Shown here piece after piece: positions 18,398-27,478 of a DNA stretch of 64,000 nt (its first letter is position 1; each line of letters opens with the position of its first letter). Origin of the DNA: an uncultured Erythrobacter sp. (lineage in GTDB: Bacteria; Pseudomonadota; Alphaproteobacteria; Sphingomonadales; Sphingomonadaceae); the NCBI RefSeq assembly GCF_947502395.1, contig NZ_CANMZM010000001.1:186001-250000 (forward strand), in the 5' to 3' direction. Position numbers and translations under genes: made by a program. The notes below the pieces were generated by a model that was given only the letters and a program-made list of their open reading frames with translations, ran no database searches and was not told where the DNA came from.

Positions 18398-18874
18398 GTG
18401 AGCGAAAAGGTTGAGTTCTCCTATCATCAAGGCATTGCGCCGATGATGTGGGTCCTCTTTGCGATTTCGCTCATTGAGTTGGTTGTGGTGCACTTTTTCG
18501 TCGCGCTCAAATGGCCAATGATCGGGCGGACGCTCACCACAATCTCGGCGCTCGGTGCGATCTGGCTCGTTTGGTGGATTCTCTCAATGAAGCGCTTGCC
18601 GCATGAGCTCTGCGAAAGCGTGCTCACATTGCGGCTAGGAACGATGAAGATCCTTAAGGTCGAGCTTGGAAATGTGAAACGCATCACATCCGCTTGGGAA
18701 CAGGGTGCGCTTGATAAGAAGGGCATCATCAATTTCGCTGCGATTGCGCACCCGAACCGCTGCCTTGAGCTGAAAGATCCAATTGAAAAGGGTAAGTCCC
18801 GCATCTTCATCCGGCTGGACGATGCAGTAGAATTTGACCGCGCCTTAGAATCTCAAGGATTTGAGATCGAGTGA
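18398..18874 (+). CDS. Membrane protein with PH-like cytoplasmic domain, unknown
   Basis: This 158-residue protein starts at GTG 18398, 9 nt after the aldolase stop. Two transmembrane helices (about residues 15-36 and 43-63) precede a soluble half with alternating strands (LTLRLGTMKILKVELGNVKRI), which resembles small bacterial PH-like or DUF304-type proteins. The function is unknown. Tight spacing suggests co-transcription with the aldolase gene. Confidence 0.55.
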   Translation: MSEKVEFSYHQGIAPMMWVLFAISLIELVVVHFFVALKWPMIGRTLTTISALGAIWLVWWILSMKRLPHELCESVLTLRLGTMKILKVELGNVKRITSAWEQGALDKKGIINFAAIAHPNRCLELKDPIEKGKSRIFIRLDDAVEFDRALESQGFEIE

Positions 18875-18884
18875 ACGCCGCCAG

Positions 18885-19316
18885 CTAAAGTCGGCGGCCG
18901 CGTCTTGGTGTGGGAATAAACTCGATATCCAGCGCATATTCGGTCAAGGCCAACGCCCCGCGAGAACGTGGGCGTGTGCCGGGATCGCGCAGCACAAGAA
19001 CACCACCCGGAACTTGGGTCGCTTGCCCAAGGGTTAGAACGACTTCGCGCGGAATACGTTGGTCATGCAAAATGACGGAGATGCGCAGGTCCTCGGGGCG
19101 ATAGCAAAAGCGAGCATCGGCGCAGCGCTGGTCGCGCACCACGCCAAAGGGAGTAATCTCAAGTGGACCGACCTTTGCCCGCTCAAAGAAGGTGAGATCG
19201 TAGGCGATAATGGGCTGATATTGCGATTGAGCGGATACGGGAGCAGATGTTATCATCGCCGCGCCACCTAGCATCATCAAAATCCGGGTCGCCCAATTTA
19301 TCGTCGCCCAATTCAT
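18885..19316 (-). CDS. Secreted protein of unknown function
   Basis: This 143-residue product has an N-terminal signal peptide (hydrophobic ILMMLGGAAMITSA followed by PVSAQ). The mature part has two cysteines (ADARFCYR and QRCAD) that could form a disulphide, and a basic C-terminus. I do not recognise a family. It is convergent with the preceding gene and divergent from thiE. Confidence 0.6.
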   Translation of the reverse strand: MNWATINWATRILMMLGGAAMITSAPVSAQSQYQPIIAYDLTFFERAKVGPLEITPFGVVRDQRCADARFCYRPEDLRISVILHDQRIPREVVLTLGQATQVPGGVLVLRDPGTRPRSRGALALTEYALDIEFIPTPRRGRRL

Positions 19317-19442
19317 CGCTCGATCTCCTTTGCAATGTTAATACCACGATAACCACAATCTGGGGATCGCTTAATGGGGATGTGCCGCGCTCGGACAGTT
19401 AGGTGCATCAGTCGGGCATTGGCGGGTCGTATTTGCGGCGCT

Positions 19443-20093
19443 ATGGCGAGAATTATGAACGACTTGGCAACACAACTTTACCTAATCTCCCCTCTCGATG
19501 TTGGTGGAGACTTTCCCGAAAGACTGACCCGCGCATTGGAAGCGGGAAAGGGCTTGATCACTGCGTTTCAGTTTCGGGTGAAGGGTGTCGACCAGCATGA
19601 AGCCGCGCGCCTTGCTGAGCCTCTTCATTCCATCTGCGCAGCGCATGAGGTGGCATTCATCGTGAATGACAGTGTTCCGCTGGCCAAGCGGCTCAAAGCC
19701 GACGGCGTTCATCTGGGACAGGATGATGGCGATCCCAAAGAAGCGAGGGGGGAGCTCGGTCACGAGGCTCAAATCGGTGTCACCTGTCACGCCAGTATAC
19801 ATCTGGCGATGGAAGCGGGTGAGGCAGGGGCGGACTATGTGGCGTTTGGTGCTTTCTTTGACAGCACGACCAAGGACAAGGGCGATGCTGAGCGCCCCAC
19901 ACTCGAAATGATTGAGCAGTGGGTAAAGCTGTTCGAAATCCCGGTTGTGGCGATTGGCGGGATTACGCCCGACAATTGCACACCGCTGGTCGCCGCGGGG
20001 GCGGATTTCCTCGCGGTGTCGGGCGCAGTCTGGAATGGCGACGAACAGAGGGCGATCGCTGCATTCAAGGCTGCTATTGACAGCGCAGCCTAA
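19443..20093 (+). CDS. thiE: Thiamine phosphate synthase
   Basis: The enzyme joins the pyrimidine and thiazole halves of thiamine. The TIM-barrel motifs are visible: FQFRVKG, the FIVNDSVPLAKRLKADGVHLGQDD block, IGVTCHASI, DYVAFGAFF and the phosphate-binding VAIGGITPDNCTPLVAAGADFLAV. The start is either the ATG at 19443 or the one at 19455; the open frame further upstream is not conserved. No TPP riboswitch-like sequence is visible in the 126 nt upstream. Confidence 0.9.
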   Translation: MARIMNDLATQLYLISPLDVGGDFPERLTRALEAGKGLITAFQFRVKGVDQHEAARLAEPLHSICAAHEVAFIVNDSVPLAKRLKADGVHLGQDDGDPKEARGELGHEAQIGVTCHASIHLAMEAGEAGADYVAFGAFFDSTTKDKGDAERPTLEMIEQWVKLFEIPVVAIGGITPDNCTPLVAAGADFLAVSGAVWNGDEQRAIAAFKAAIDSAA

Positions 20094-20102
20094 GGAGCCG
20101 CG

Positions 20103-20519
20103 CTATCTGCGGCGGTCGGCGAGCCTTGTGCAAAGCAGCTCGCTGCGTTTGCCTTCTACATCCACTTTACGCAGTTGATTTTGACCAACCCTCTCAAATC
20201 GCTGGCCATTCTTGGGACCAGCGGTGAAGGTCAGCCTGTTGCCACGAAGGATGTATGTGCCATCGCCATTGTCATCGGTGTAGCGAGAGGCAGTGCTGAT
20301 CCGGAAACCTTCCGTTGCCACAACTCCGTAAGCGCTGCCGCCCGCATCCCCAGGCAGTGCGCATTCATATACACCATGTGGCATTGTGCGGAGCATCCCG
20401 CCGATAGGAAGCACGGGCTGCTTTGTTCCACCGCGCTCTTCAGACTGAGAAAACACCGGTCCTGCCGTCGCGAGAACCGCGCCGCTTACCGTCAGAAGGG
20501 TGATAATGAATGTTCGCAT
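20103..20519 (-). CDS. Secreted protein of unknown function
   Basis: This 138-residue product starts at ATG 20519 with a signal peptide (RTFIITLLTVSGAVLATAG, cleavage near VFSQ). The mature part is small, with two cysteines (VYECALPG and LLCTRL), and resembles small exported proteins with beta-strands (YILRGNRLTFTAGPKNGQRF). The function is unknown. It is convergent with thiE, with 9 nt between the stop codons. Confidence 0.6.
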   Translation of the reverse strand: MRTFIITLLTVSGAVLATAGPVFSQSEERGGTKQPVLPIGGMLRTMPHGVYECALPGDAGGSAYGVVATEGFRISTASRYTDDNGDGTYILRGNRLTFTAGPKNGQRFERVGQNQLRKVDVEGKRSELLCTRLADRRR

Positions 20520-20618
20520 GAAGTTTTGAGCACCTATTGGCACGAGATATACGTGTTTACCCTGTGAACTACCAGCGCATTAACCGTAAATCCTTGTGAC
20601 GCAGGTCCAAGTTTCCCC

Positions 20619-20674
20619 TTGTCGTCCCCTTGTCGTCCCCTTGTCGTCCCCTTGTCGTCCCACTGCTCGTCCCA
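20619..20674. repeat. 11-bp tandem repeat upstream of efp
   Basis: TTGTCGTCCCC is repeated three times exactly (20619, 20630, 20641). A fourth copy ends CCA (20652), followed by a diverged copy CTGCTCGTCCCA. It lies in the gap between a minus-strand secreted-protein gene and efp, 121-177 nt before the efp start codon. Confidence 0.9.
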
Positions 20675-20795
20675 CTGCGCTTGCCGAGGCAGGTCTGAAC
20701 GGCTATTGGCGCGGCTTATTTTTCCAGACTGCGCGGTTCACGCAAGCGCGGCGCTCCCACACTTTTCGCCAACACCTTTCGAAAGCACTTGTCCC

Positions 20796-21356
20796 ATGAA
20801 GATCAGCGGCGTCGATATCCGTCCCGGCAATATCATCGAGTATGAAAAAGGCATCTGGAAGGTTGCCAAGATTCAGCACACGCAGCCTGGCAAAGGCGGC
20901 GCATATATGCAGGTCGAGATGAAGAACCTGCAAGATGGCCGCAAAACCAACGTGCGCTTCCGCAGCGCCGACACGGTTGAGAAAGTGCGCCTCGATACAC
21001 AGGACTATCAGTTCCTTTATGAGGACGGCGACATGCTCGTTTTCATGGACACCAACACTTACGAGCAGATCAACCTGCCCAACGACCTTCTTGGCGACGC
21101 GCGCCCGTTCTTGCAGGACGGTATGCAGGTCATGCTCGAGCTGTGGGAAGAAAAGCCGATCAGTGTTCAGCTTCCCGCACAAATCGAGGCCGAGATCACC
21201 GAGGCTGATGCCGTGGTGAAGGGGCAGACCGCCTCGTCCAGCTACAAGCCAGCCGTGCTCGACAATGGCGTGCGCATCATGGTGCCGCCCCACATCGAAA
21301 GCGGCACGCGCATCATCGTTGACGTTTACGAACAAACCTATGTTGGGAAGGCCTAA
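20796..21356 (+). CDS. efp: Elongation factor P
   Basis: EF-P rescues ribosomes stalled at polyproline stretches. The 186-residue protein has the KOW-like N-domain with the tip loop QPGKGGAY, where Lys33 is the position modified by beta-lysylation in E. coli; no modification genes are visible here. The C-terminal OB domain contains [23 protein letters not shown] (quoted in part). I chose the ATG at 20796 because the upstream frame runs through the tandem repeats and is not conserved. Confidence 0.95.
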   Translation: MKISGVDIRPGNIIEYEKGIWKVAKIQHTQPGKGGAYMQVEMKNLQDGRKTNVRFRSADTVEKVRLDTQDYQFLYEDGDMLVFMDTNTYEQINLPNDLLGDARPFLQDGMQVMLELWEEKPISVQLPAQIEAEITEADAVVKGQTASSSYKPAVLDNGVRIMVPPHIESGTRIIVDVYEQTYVGKA

Positions 21357-21362
21357 CTTCCC

Positions 21363-22181
21363 ATGAGCATGTTTTCAGGCCTCATCCGCGTGATGGAGCG
21401 CGCTGCGCGCAAGGCGGGCGGGCGTTTGCGGCGCGATTTTGGCGAGGTTGAGCATCTGCAGGTGAGCCGCAAGGGACCCGCAGACTTTGTTTCAAAAGCC
21501 GATATGCGGGCAGAGCGCGCAATCTATGACGAGCTGCTCCATGCACGCCCTGATTGGGGCTTTGTCATGGAAGAGGCTGGGGTCATCGAAGGCGCTCCGG
21601 ATAAGCCACGGTGGATTGTTGATCCTCTCGATGGGACCAGCAATTTCCTTCACGGCATTCCCCATTTCGCGATCAGCATCGCGGTGCAGGAACCACGCCT
21701 TGACGGGAAAGGGTGGGGTGAGGTCTCCGCCGGGGTGATCTACAACCCGATCAATGACGAAACCTACTGGGCCGAAAAGACCCGGGGTGCCTGGCTGCAA
21801 GATGCGCGTCTGCGTGTTTCTGCACGCCGCAATCTGTCCGACGCGCTGATCGCCACGGGCATCCCTTTCCAGGGGCACGGTGACTTTGCAGAATGGAGCC
21901 GCATTTTCGGAGCCATCGGTCCAGAAGTCGCCGGCATCCGCCGCTTTGGCGCCGCATCGCTTGATCTTGCGTATTTGGCTCAGGGTCGTTTTGACGGCTT
22001 CTGGGAAAGCGGGCTCAACGATTGGGATACGGCTGCAGGTTGTTTGCTTGTGCGTGAAGCTGGCGGGTTTGTTTCCGACTATCGTGGACGCTCTGAACAA
22101 ATACATTCGAAGCAGATTTTGGCTGCAAACGATGCTTTGCATTCCAAATTGCACAAGATTCTAGCGGGAAGCTTGCGGTAA
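21363..22181 (+). CDS. Inositol monophosphatase family protein (SuhB-like)
   Basis: This Mg-dependent phosphatase of the IMPase superfamily starts 6 nt after efp. The metal-binding signature is complete: MEEAG, then VDPLDGTSNFLHGIPHF, then the C-terminal NDWDTAAGCLLVREAGG. The 272-residue length is normal. It could be inositol-1-monophosphatase or a related sugar or nucleotide phosphatase. Position next to efp suggests co-transcription. Confidence 0.88.
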   Translation: MSMFSGLIRVMERAARKAGGRLRRDFGEVEHLQVSRKGPADFVSKADMRAERAIYDELLHARPDWGFVMEEAGVIEGAPDKPRWIVDPLDGTSNFLHGIPHFAISIAVQEPRLDGKGWGEVSAGVIYNPINDETYWAEKTRGAWLQDARLRVSARRNLSDALIATGIPFQGHGDFAEWSRIFGAIGPEVAGIRRFGAASLDLAYLAQGRFDGFWESGLNDWDTAAGCLLVREAGGFVSDYRGRSEQIHSKQILAANDALHSKLHKILAGSLR

Positions 22182-22226
22182 TCGCCGCACCCAGCTAACA
22201 GCGCGCTTCTGCTTTCTCGCAGGTGT

Positions 22227-22311
22227 GCCCCTGTGGTGGAATTGGTAGACGCGTTCGACTCAAAATCGAATTCCTAACGGAGTGCCCGTTCGAGTCGGGC
22301 CAGGGGCACCA
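22227..22311 (+). tRNA. tRNA-Leu (CAA)
   Basis: This is an 85-nt class II tRNA with the CCA end encoded. The acceptor GCCCCTG pairs with CAGGGGC. The anticodon stem TTCGA/TCGAA encloses CTCAAAA (anticodon CAA). A long variable arm and the T-arm GTTCGAGTC follow. Confidence 0.95.
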
Positions 22312-22478
22312 TTTCCTACCCTTCCGCGCCGTTGTTCTCTCTGCTCACGCTGTGGGACGACCTCAGGGTGACTGGGGGCGCGTGGTTAAGCTTTCCAACC
22401 TGGTGAGTTCGTCGCACGTCGCCACTTCTATAATCCCTTGATTGCTGTTAGCGGCAACCGATCGGATTGGGGGATCAC

Positions 22479-23264
22479 ATGCGATTACAGCCATTTGAAG
22501 TGGGCCAAGAGCGCTATCCGCTCGAACAAGGCAATGTCCATGCGCAGAACCCGGTGAAGCGCAACACGCAGAAGCGACTGGCGGCGATCATTGGCTATGT
22601 CGCGCTTGGAATGCCCGTCGTGCTGGCCCTTGGCGGGCTAATTCTGAGCGTTTTCGAATTGGGCGACTTTACCGAAAGCCTCAGCGCCTTTTATTATCAA
22701 GAGTTCCTATTGGGCGATATCTTTGTCGGATGCCTCATCTTCCTGGGCATAGCGATGTTTGCCTATCAGGGATGGCACTCCAAAATTGCGACGCTGGCCA
22801 GCTTTTGCGGGGTGTGCATGTTCCTGGTCGCGTTGTTCCCGGCAGATGGCTGGATCATGCTGAATGAGGTCGAACAGGATGAGTTCAACGGGCGTGTCAT
22901 TTTTGAACTGGTAAGCGACCAAGTACACCTCTGGGCTTCAGTGATCGTTTTTCTGATCCTCGCTTGGTTCTGCTTTTTCGTATTCACTCGCGTGACACCG
23001 GATCAAGTCGGTCCCGACGGTGAGCTCATCCCAACCAAGAAGTCGCGCAATCGGTTTTACCGAATCTCGGGCACAATCATCCTTCTCTCACTTGGTGCGA
23101 CCGGGCTCGCATTCCTCCTCGATGAGCAAGTGGTCCGTCAATACAGGCTTATTTATGTCGGTGAGACGATTTGCCTTTTGACCTATGGTGTTTCCTGGAT
23201 GGTGCAGGGTAGGGTGTTTTCGACACTTGCCGACCCAAAAGACGTGCAGGACGCCAAAGGGTAG
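22479..23264 (+). CDS. Multi-pass membrane protein, unknown function
   Basis: This 261-residue protein has about six or seven hydrophobic helices after a soluble N-terminus of about 30 residues. It resembles DUF998-like membrane proteins in layout (for example GWHSKIATLASFCGVCMFLVALFPADG), but I cannot confirm the family. I chose the ATG at 22479, preceded by GGGGGA; a TTG at 22467 is also in frame. Confidence 0.6.
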   Translation: MRLQPFEVGQERYPLEQGNVHAQNPVKRNTQKRLAAIIGYVALGMPVVLALGGLILSVFELGDFTESLSAFYYQEFLLGDIFVGCLIFLGIAMFAYQGWHSKIATLASFCGVCMFLVALFPADGWIMLNEVEQDEFNGRVIFELVSDQVHLWASVIVFLILAWFCFFVFTRVTPDQVGPDGELIPTKKSRNRFYRISGTIILLSLGATGLAFLLDEQVVRQYRLIYVGETICLLTYGVSWMVQGRVFSTLADPKDVQDAKG

Positions 23265-23344
23265 CGGCCTGTGACCATTGCATCTCCGCGAAAACACTTG
23301 CCATCGCATCCGCAAATTGAGACATCAGGCTGCAGACGCTGACC

Positions 23345-25144
23345 ATGATCGAGCTTCCTTCCTATCACGCTATGGCCGCAATGGCCGTCACGGTCTTGAT
23401 GTTTATCGAGTTCGTCCGCGGGCGTTTGTCCATTGAGATTGTTTCGCTTTTGACCATCGCAGTGATTGCGGTGGGGCTCTATTTCTTCCCATTGCCTGAT
23501 GCGCGTCCGATTGATGGGCTTGCACTCGCTTTTGGCGGGTTCGGTCACTATGCGCTCATCACCATCTGCGCACTCATGATAATGGGCAGAGGTCTGGTGG
23601 TGACGGGCGCTCTAGAGCCTGCTGCGCGCATTCTGGAACGACTGTTTAAGTTCAACCTGCAATTGGGTCTGCTGATCTCTCTGATCATTGCGCTGGTGCT
23701 GTCGATGTTTGTCAACAATACGCCGGTTTTGGTGTTGATGATCCCGATCTTTGCAGCACTGGCGAGCAAAGGCGCGCTGCCGACTTCCAAGACGCTTATG
23801 CCCTTGAACGCGGCGAGCCTTATTGGCGGGCTTGCCACCACAATCGGCACCTCGACCAATATTCTTGTGGTCTCGATCGCGGTAGACTTGGGTATGCGCG
23901 AAATCGGGGTGTTTGATTTCACCCCCATTGTGCTCGGCGCAGCGCTTGTCGCTATTCCCTATATGTGGCTCGTCATGCCGCGCCTTCTCAAGGACAACAG
24001 CGTCGAGGCGGCGGCTACTGCGAGGATGTTCCATACACTACTTAGAGTTGGCAACGAATCGATGCTGGCCGGAAATGAGCTGAAGGAGATCGAGGAAAAG
24101 CTGCCCTCCGGAATCACCTTCCATGGCAATCCGATAGGCCCCTTCCAGCCGCAGCAGCGCGTTCACATTTCCGGCTCACACGAAGCTTTAGAGGACGCAA
24201 CGCGCGCCCTTCGCGGCGAGCTTGCGCCGTCTTGGGTTATCGACCGGATTAAGCGAACTGCCTCTGCCAAGAGCCTCGACCAGATGGTGGTCGAGATGAC
24301 CGTCACGGCAGATTCGCGCCTTATTACGCGCACTTTGCCCAGCTCCGGCATCGCTGACCTTTACGGCGTTGCGGTGCTCGGCATTCACCGGCCAGATCGC
24401 CTTATGGGAGAGCGCGACCAATATTCTGACGGCGGCGATCTTCGCATCAAGGAAGGCGATGTCCTCCTGGTGATGGGCATCGAACCTGACCTTCAAGAAT
24501 TCGCCCGCGCAGATGCTCTGCTGATGCTGGAAGGCGCGCGGGAGCTTCCTCGCCGATCCAAGGCTGTGCTTTCGACGGCGATCATGGGTTTCTCTGTGGT
24601 CATGGCCGCCCTCGGGATTCTCCCCATCGCAATCAGCGCGCTTGTGGGCGCTATCCTGATGTTTGTGACCGGCTGTGTAAAGTTTGACCGGGTAGGAAGG
24701 GCACTCTCAGGTCAGGTCATAGTCCTTGTTGCGGCCTCCATCACCATTGGCCGGTTCATCGATGAAAGCGGCGCGGCAGCCTGGTTGGGCGAGAGCTTAT
24801 CTCTGGGGCTGGTGTACTTGCCACCAGCCCTGGTGCTTGCAGCGATCATGGCATTTGTGACGGTGCTGACCAATTTCGCCTCCAATGCGACCGCAGCCAC
24901 TGTTGGCACACCAATCGCCTTTAGCATCGCCGCGACATTGGGCCTACCCGCAGAGCCGCTGGTGCTGGCTGTGCTGTTTGGCTGTAACCTGTGTTACGCG
25001 ACGCCGATTGCTTACCAGACCAACATGCTCATCATGGCCGAGGGCAAATATGAGTTTGCCGATTACATCCGCACTGGTGTGCCTTTGGTGGTGATCATGG
25101 TGGCGACATTGTCGGTTTTATTGGTGATGAGCTATGGGCTGTGA
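23345..25144 (+). CDS. SLC13-family permease with TrkA-C domain
   Basis: This 599-residue inner-membrane transporter belongs to the divalent anion:Na symporter superfamily. The first half carries the SMFVNNTPVLVLMIPI and LIGGLATTIGTSTNILV motifs. A soluble RCK/TrkA-C-like domain lies at about residues 235-395 (DLRIKEGDVLLVMGIE). The second half repeats the pore motif (LTNFASNATAATVGTPIAF). Members transport sulfate, phosphate-like anions or dicarboxylates; the substrate is not deducible here. Confidence 0.85.
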   Translation: MIELPSYHAMAAMAVTVLMFIEFVRGRLSIEIVSLLTIAVIAVGLYFFPLPDARPIDGLALAFGGFGHYALITICALMIMGRGLVVTGALEPAARILERLFKFNLQLGLLISLIIALVLSMFVNNTPVLVLMIPIFAALASKGALPTSKTLMPLNAASLIGGLATTIGTSTNILVVSIAVDLGMREIGVFDFTPIVLGAALVAIPYMWLVMPRLLKDNSVEAAATARMFHTLLRVGNESMLAGNELKEIEEKLPSGITFHGNPIGPFQPQQRVHISGSHEALEDATRALRGELAPSWVIDRIKRTASAKSLDQMVVEMTVTADSRLITRTLPSSGIADLYGVAVLGIHRPDRLMGERDQYSDGGDLRIKEGDVLLVMGIEPDLQEFARADALLMLEGARELPRRSKAVLSTAIMGFSVVMAALGILPIAISALVGAILMFVTGCVKFDRVGRALSGQVIVLVAASITIGRFIDESGAAAWLGESLSLGLVYLPPALVLAAIMAFVTVLTNFASNATAATVGTPIAFSIAATLGLPAEPLVLAVLFGCNLCYATPIAYQTNMLIMAEGKYEFADYIRTGVPLVVIMVATLSVLLVMSYGL

Positions 25145-25430
25145 GCCCAGTTTTCCTACTCCTTCGCGTTCTGCGATGAGTAGCAGATGCGAAATTTGAC
25201 GCTCATTCTTCAAACGCTTTTCCCGATCAAATAGCCCTTCTGTGATCGATTGATTTTTCGCCTTTGGACAGTGTCTCAAGTGTCTCAAACTTATTTCGTT
25301 GTAATGGCGAATGGAGGCGAAACCCTAAGCTGGTGCACAAACAGTTACGGCCACCAAGCAGGATCAAAATCCCGCTTGATGGCCGTGTTCTCCTCCCCAG
25401 GAGAAATTGATGTGGGGGAGGCCCTAGATT
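25145..25430. other. Intergenic gap with a long hairpin at 25347-25386
   Basis: There is no supported gene in these 286 nt. The clearest structure is an imperfect inverted repeat: ACGGCCACCAAGCAGGAT, a 4-nt loop, then ATCCCGCTTGATGGCCGT, with 16 of 18 positions pairing. A second G/C-rich repeat (CCTCCCC and GGGGGAGG) sits at about 25393-25423. Either could end transcription of the converging genes, but neither is followed by a strong T-run. Confidence 0.5.
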
Positions 25431-25610
25431 TTAGCTTGGCACATATGTCCCAAGGCGGTGGTGCAGGGCGTTAATCTTGGCCAGCTCCTCGCGGTCTTCC
25501 GTGCCACGCGCATGGCTCTCAAGCGCGCGGCGCAAGAGCTTCATGTCAGCAGTCGAAAGAAGCGCGCGGGCGCGGCTTGGTTCTGTCTTCGGGGTATCGG
25601 TATCGCTCAT
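25431..25610 (-). CDS. Small helical protein downstream of aceA
   Basis: This 59-residue, Arg/Ala/Glu-rich protein contains a predicted helix LSTADMKLLRRALESHARG. I chose the ATG at 25610 (rather than the open frame further upstream) because GAGAG precedes it and the upstream residues look non-coding. It lies 120 nt after isocitrate lyase on the same strand and may be co-transcribed. No known function. Confidence 0.55.
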   Translation of the reverse strand: MSDTDTPKTEPSRARALLSTADMKLLRRALESHARGTEDREELAKINALHHRLGTYVPS

Positions 25611-25730
25611 CGTATCTCTCTTCCATGGGCCTTTGATAGACCGGATGATAGTCAAGCTAATGAAGGGTTGGTTCGGTTCCCGCAAGGCCAGTCTTTTGAC
25701 CAACCCTGCGGGACCCTTTCTCAAGCCAGA

Positions 25731-27329
25731 TTAAGCTGCAGCGAATTGGTTCATGGTGTTGTCTTTGCCACCAGCCTTAAGGGCTGCTTCACCAGCGAAG
25801 TACTCTTTGTGGTCATCGCCCATGTCAGAGCCAGCCATGTTCTGGTGCTTGACGCAGGCAATACCCTGGCGGATTTCTTCGCGTTGAACGTTCTTGACGT
25901 AGCCAAGCATTGCTTGTTCACCGAAGTACTCTTTGGCGAGGTTGTCCGTGCTCAGAGCCGCCGTGTGGTACGTCGGCAGAGTGATCAGGTGGTGGAAGAT
26001 ACCAGCACGTTTCGCAGCGTCAGACTGGAAGGTACGGATCTTCTCATCGGCTTCGATAGCGAGATCGGTCGCGTCATAGTCGATGCTCATCAAACGATCG
26101 CGGTCGTATGCGGAGACGTCCTTGCCTGCTTCTTCCCAAGCGTCGAACACTTGCTGACGGAAGTTGAGTGTCCAGTTGAACGAAGGCGAGTTGTTGTAAA
26201 CCAGCTTTGCGTTCGGGATGACTTCGCGAACACGGTCTACCATGCCAGCGATCTGCTCCACGTGGGGTTTCTCGGTCTCGATCCACAACAGGTCAGCGCC
26301 ATTTTGCAGCGAAGTGATGCAATCAAGGACGCAGCGATCTTCGCCCGTTCCAGGGCGGAAGCTGTAAAGGTTCGATGGAAGACGCTTGGGCGCCATCAGC
26401 TTGCCGTCACGGCTAATAAAGACCTGGCCGTTGGTGATGTTGGCTGGATCAACTTCATCGCAGTCGAGGAAGGCGTTGTACTGGTCGCCAAGGTCGCCTG
26501 GCTCTTTTGAGAAAGCGATCTGCTTGGTGAGGCCAGCGCCGAGCGAGTCGGTCCGGGCAACGATGACACCGTCTTCAACGCCCATCTCAAGGAAAGCGTG
26601 GCGACAGGCGCGGATCTTCTGCAAGAAATCTTCGTGAGGAACAGTCACTTTGCCGTCCTGGTGACCACATTGCTTCTCGTCAGACACCTGGTTCTCGATT
26701 TGGAGTGCGCAAGCGCCCGCCTCGATCATCTTCTTGGCAAGGAGGTAAGTGGCCTCGGCGTTACCGAAGCCAGCGTCGATGTCGGCAATGATCGGAACGA
26801 CGTGCGTTTCGTAATTGTCGATGTCGTTCTGGATTTGCTTGGCTTTCACTTCGTCGCCAGCGTCGCGTGCCGCGTCGAGTTCACGGAACATGCCGCCAAG
26901 CTCACGGGCATCAGCCTGCTTAAGGAAGGTGTACAGCTCCTCAATCAGCGCAGGAACGCTGGTTTTCTCGTGCATGCTCTGGTCGGGAAGGGGACCAAAC
27001 TCGCTGCGAAGCGCGGCAACCATCCAGCCAGAGAGGTAGAGATAACGCTGCTTCGTGGAGCCGAAGTGCTTCTTGATCGAGATCATCTTTTGCTGAGCGA
27101 TAAACCCGTGCCAGCAACCCAGCGACTGCGTGTAGTGCGTGGGGTCAGCGTCATAGGCTTCCATATCGGCGCGCATGATCTTTGCGGTGTATTTGGCAAT
27201 GTCGAGACCGGTGGGGAAACGGTTCTGGATCGCCATGCGAGCAGCCGCTTCTGGGTCGATTGCACCCCAGCTAGGGCCAGCAGCTGCGATGGTGTTGCCC
27301 ATTTCGGCAATCTTGTTTTGATAGGTCAT
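25731..27329 (-). CDS. aceA: Isocitrate lyase
   Basis: This glyoxylate-bypass enzyme cleaves isocitrate to succinate and glyoxylate, allowing growth on acetate and fatty acids. The catalytic-cysteine motif is KQCGH at about residue 220, a variant of the common KKCGH. At 532 residues it belongs to the longer bacterial class rather than the E. coli type of about 434 residues. I chose the ATG at 27329, preceded by GGACCTCCCC on the coding strand; the open frame extends upstream. No malate synthase gene is adjacent. Control is probably by the divergent ScfR/RamB-like regulator through the palindrome between the two genes. Confidence 0.95.
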   Translation of the reverse strand: MTYQNKIAEMGNTIAAAGPSWGAIDPEAAARMAIQNRFPTGLDIAKYTAKIMRADMEAYDADPTHYTQSLGCWHGFIAQQKMISIKKHFGSTKQRYLYLSGWMVAALRSEFGPLPDQSMHEKTSVPALIEELYTFLKQADARELGGMFRELDAARDAGDEVKAKQIQNDIDNYETHVVPIIADIDAGFGNAEATYLLAKKMIEAGACALQIENQVSDEKQCGHQDGKVTVPHEDFLQKIRACRHAFLEMGVEDGVIVARTDSLGAGLTKQIAFSKEPGDLGDQYNAFLDCDEVDPANITNGQVFISRDGKLMAPKRLPSNLYSFRPGTGEDRCVLDCITSLQNGADLLWIETEKPHVEQIAGMVDRVREVIPNAKLVYNNSPSFNWTLNFRQQVFDAWEEAGKDVSAYDRDRLMSIDYDATDLAIEADEKIRTFQSDAAKRAGIFHHLITLPTYHTAALSTDNLAKEYFGEQAMLGYVKNVQREEIRQGIACVKHQNMAGSDMGDDHKEYFAGEAALKAGGKDNTMNQFAAA

Positions 27330-27454
27330 GGGGAGGTCCTTAATCGGTGTGAGAGGTATGACCGCTTCTTGCCATGGTGCAGCGCAGCACAACAGAAAAA
27401 CTTACAGACTTTATTGTCTCTATCGCGCCAATCTCGGCAATTCTTGTGTAATGC

Positions 27455-27470
27455 TGTAAATATATTTACA
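27455..27470. promoter_or_regulatory. Perfect 16-bp palindrome between aceA and its regulator
   Basis: TGTAAATATATTTACA is a perfect inverted repeat ending 8 nt before the regulator's ATG (27479) and about 125 nt before the aceA start. A second, weaker repeat AGAC-N6-GTCT lies at 27406-27419. The position suggests a binding site for the regulator, acting on its own gene and aceA (inference). Confidence 0.6.
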
Positions 27471-27478
27471 AAGACGGT

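Noticed and set aside
19317..19442. Possible TPP riboswitch before thiE
   Set aside because: The conserved CUGAGA and other TPP-riboswitch core sequences are not present.
20619..20674. Tandem repeats considered as a CRISPR array
   Set aside because: Units of 11 bp are contiguous without spacers, and no cas genes are present.
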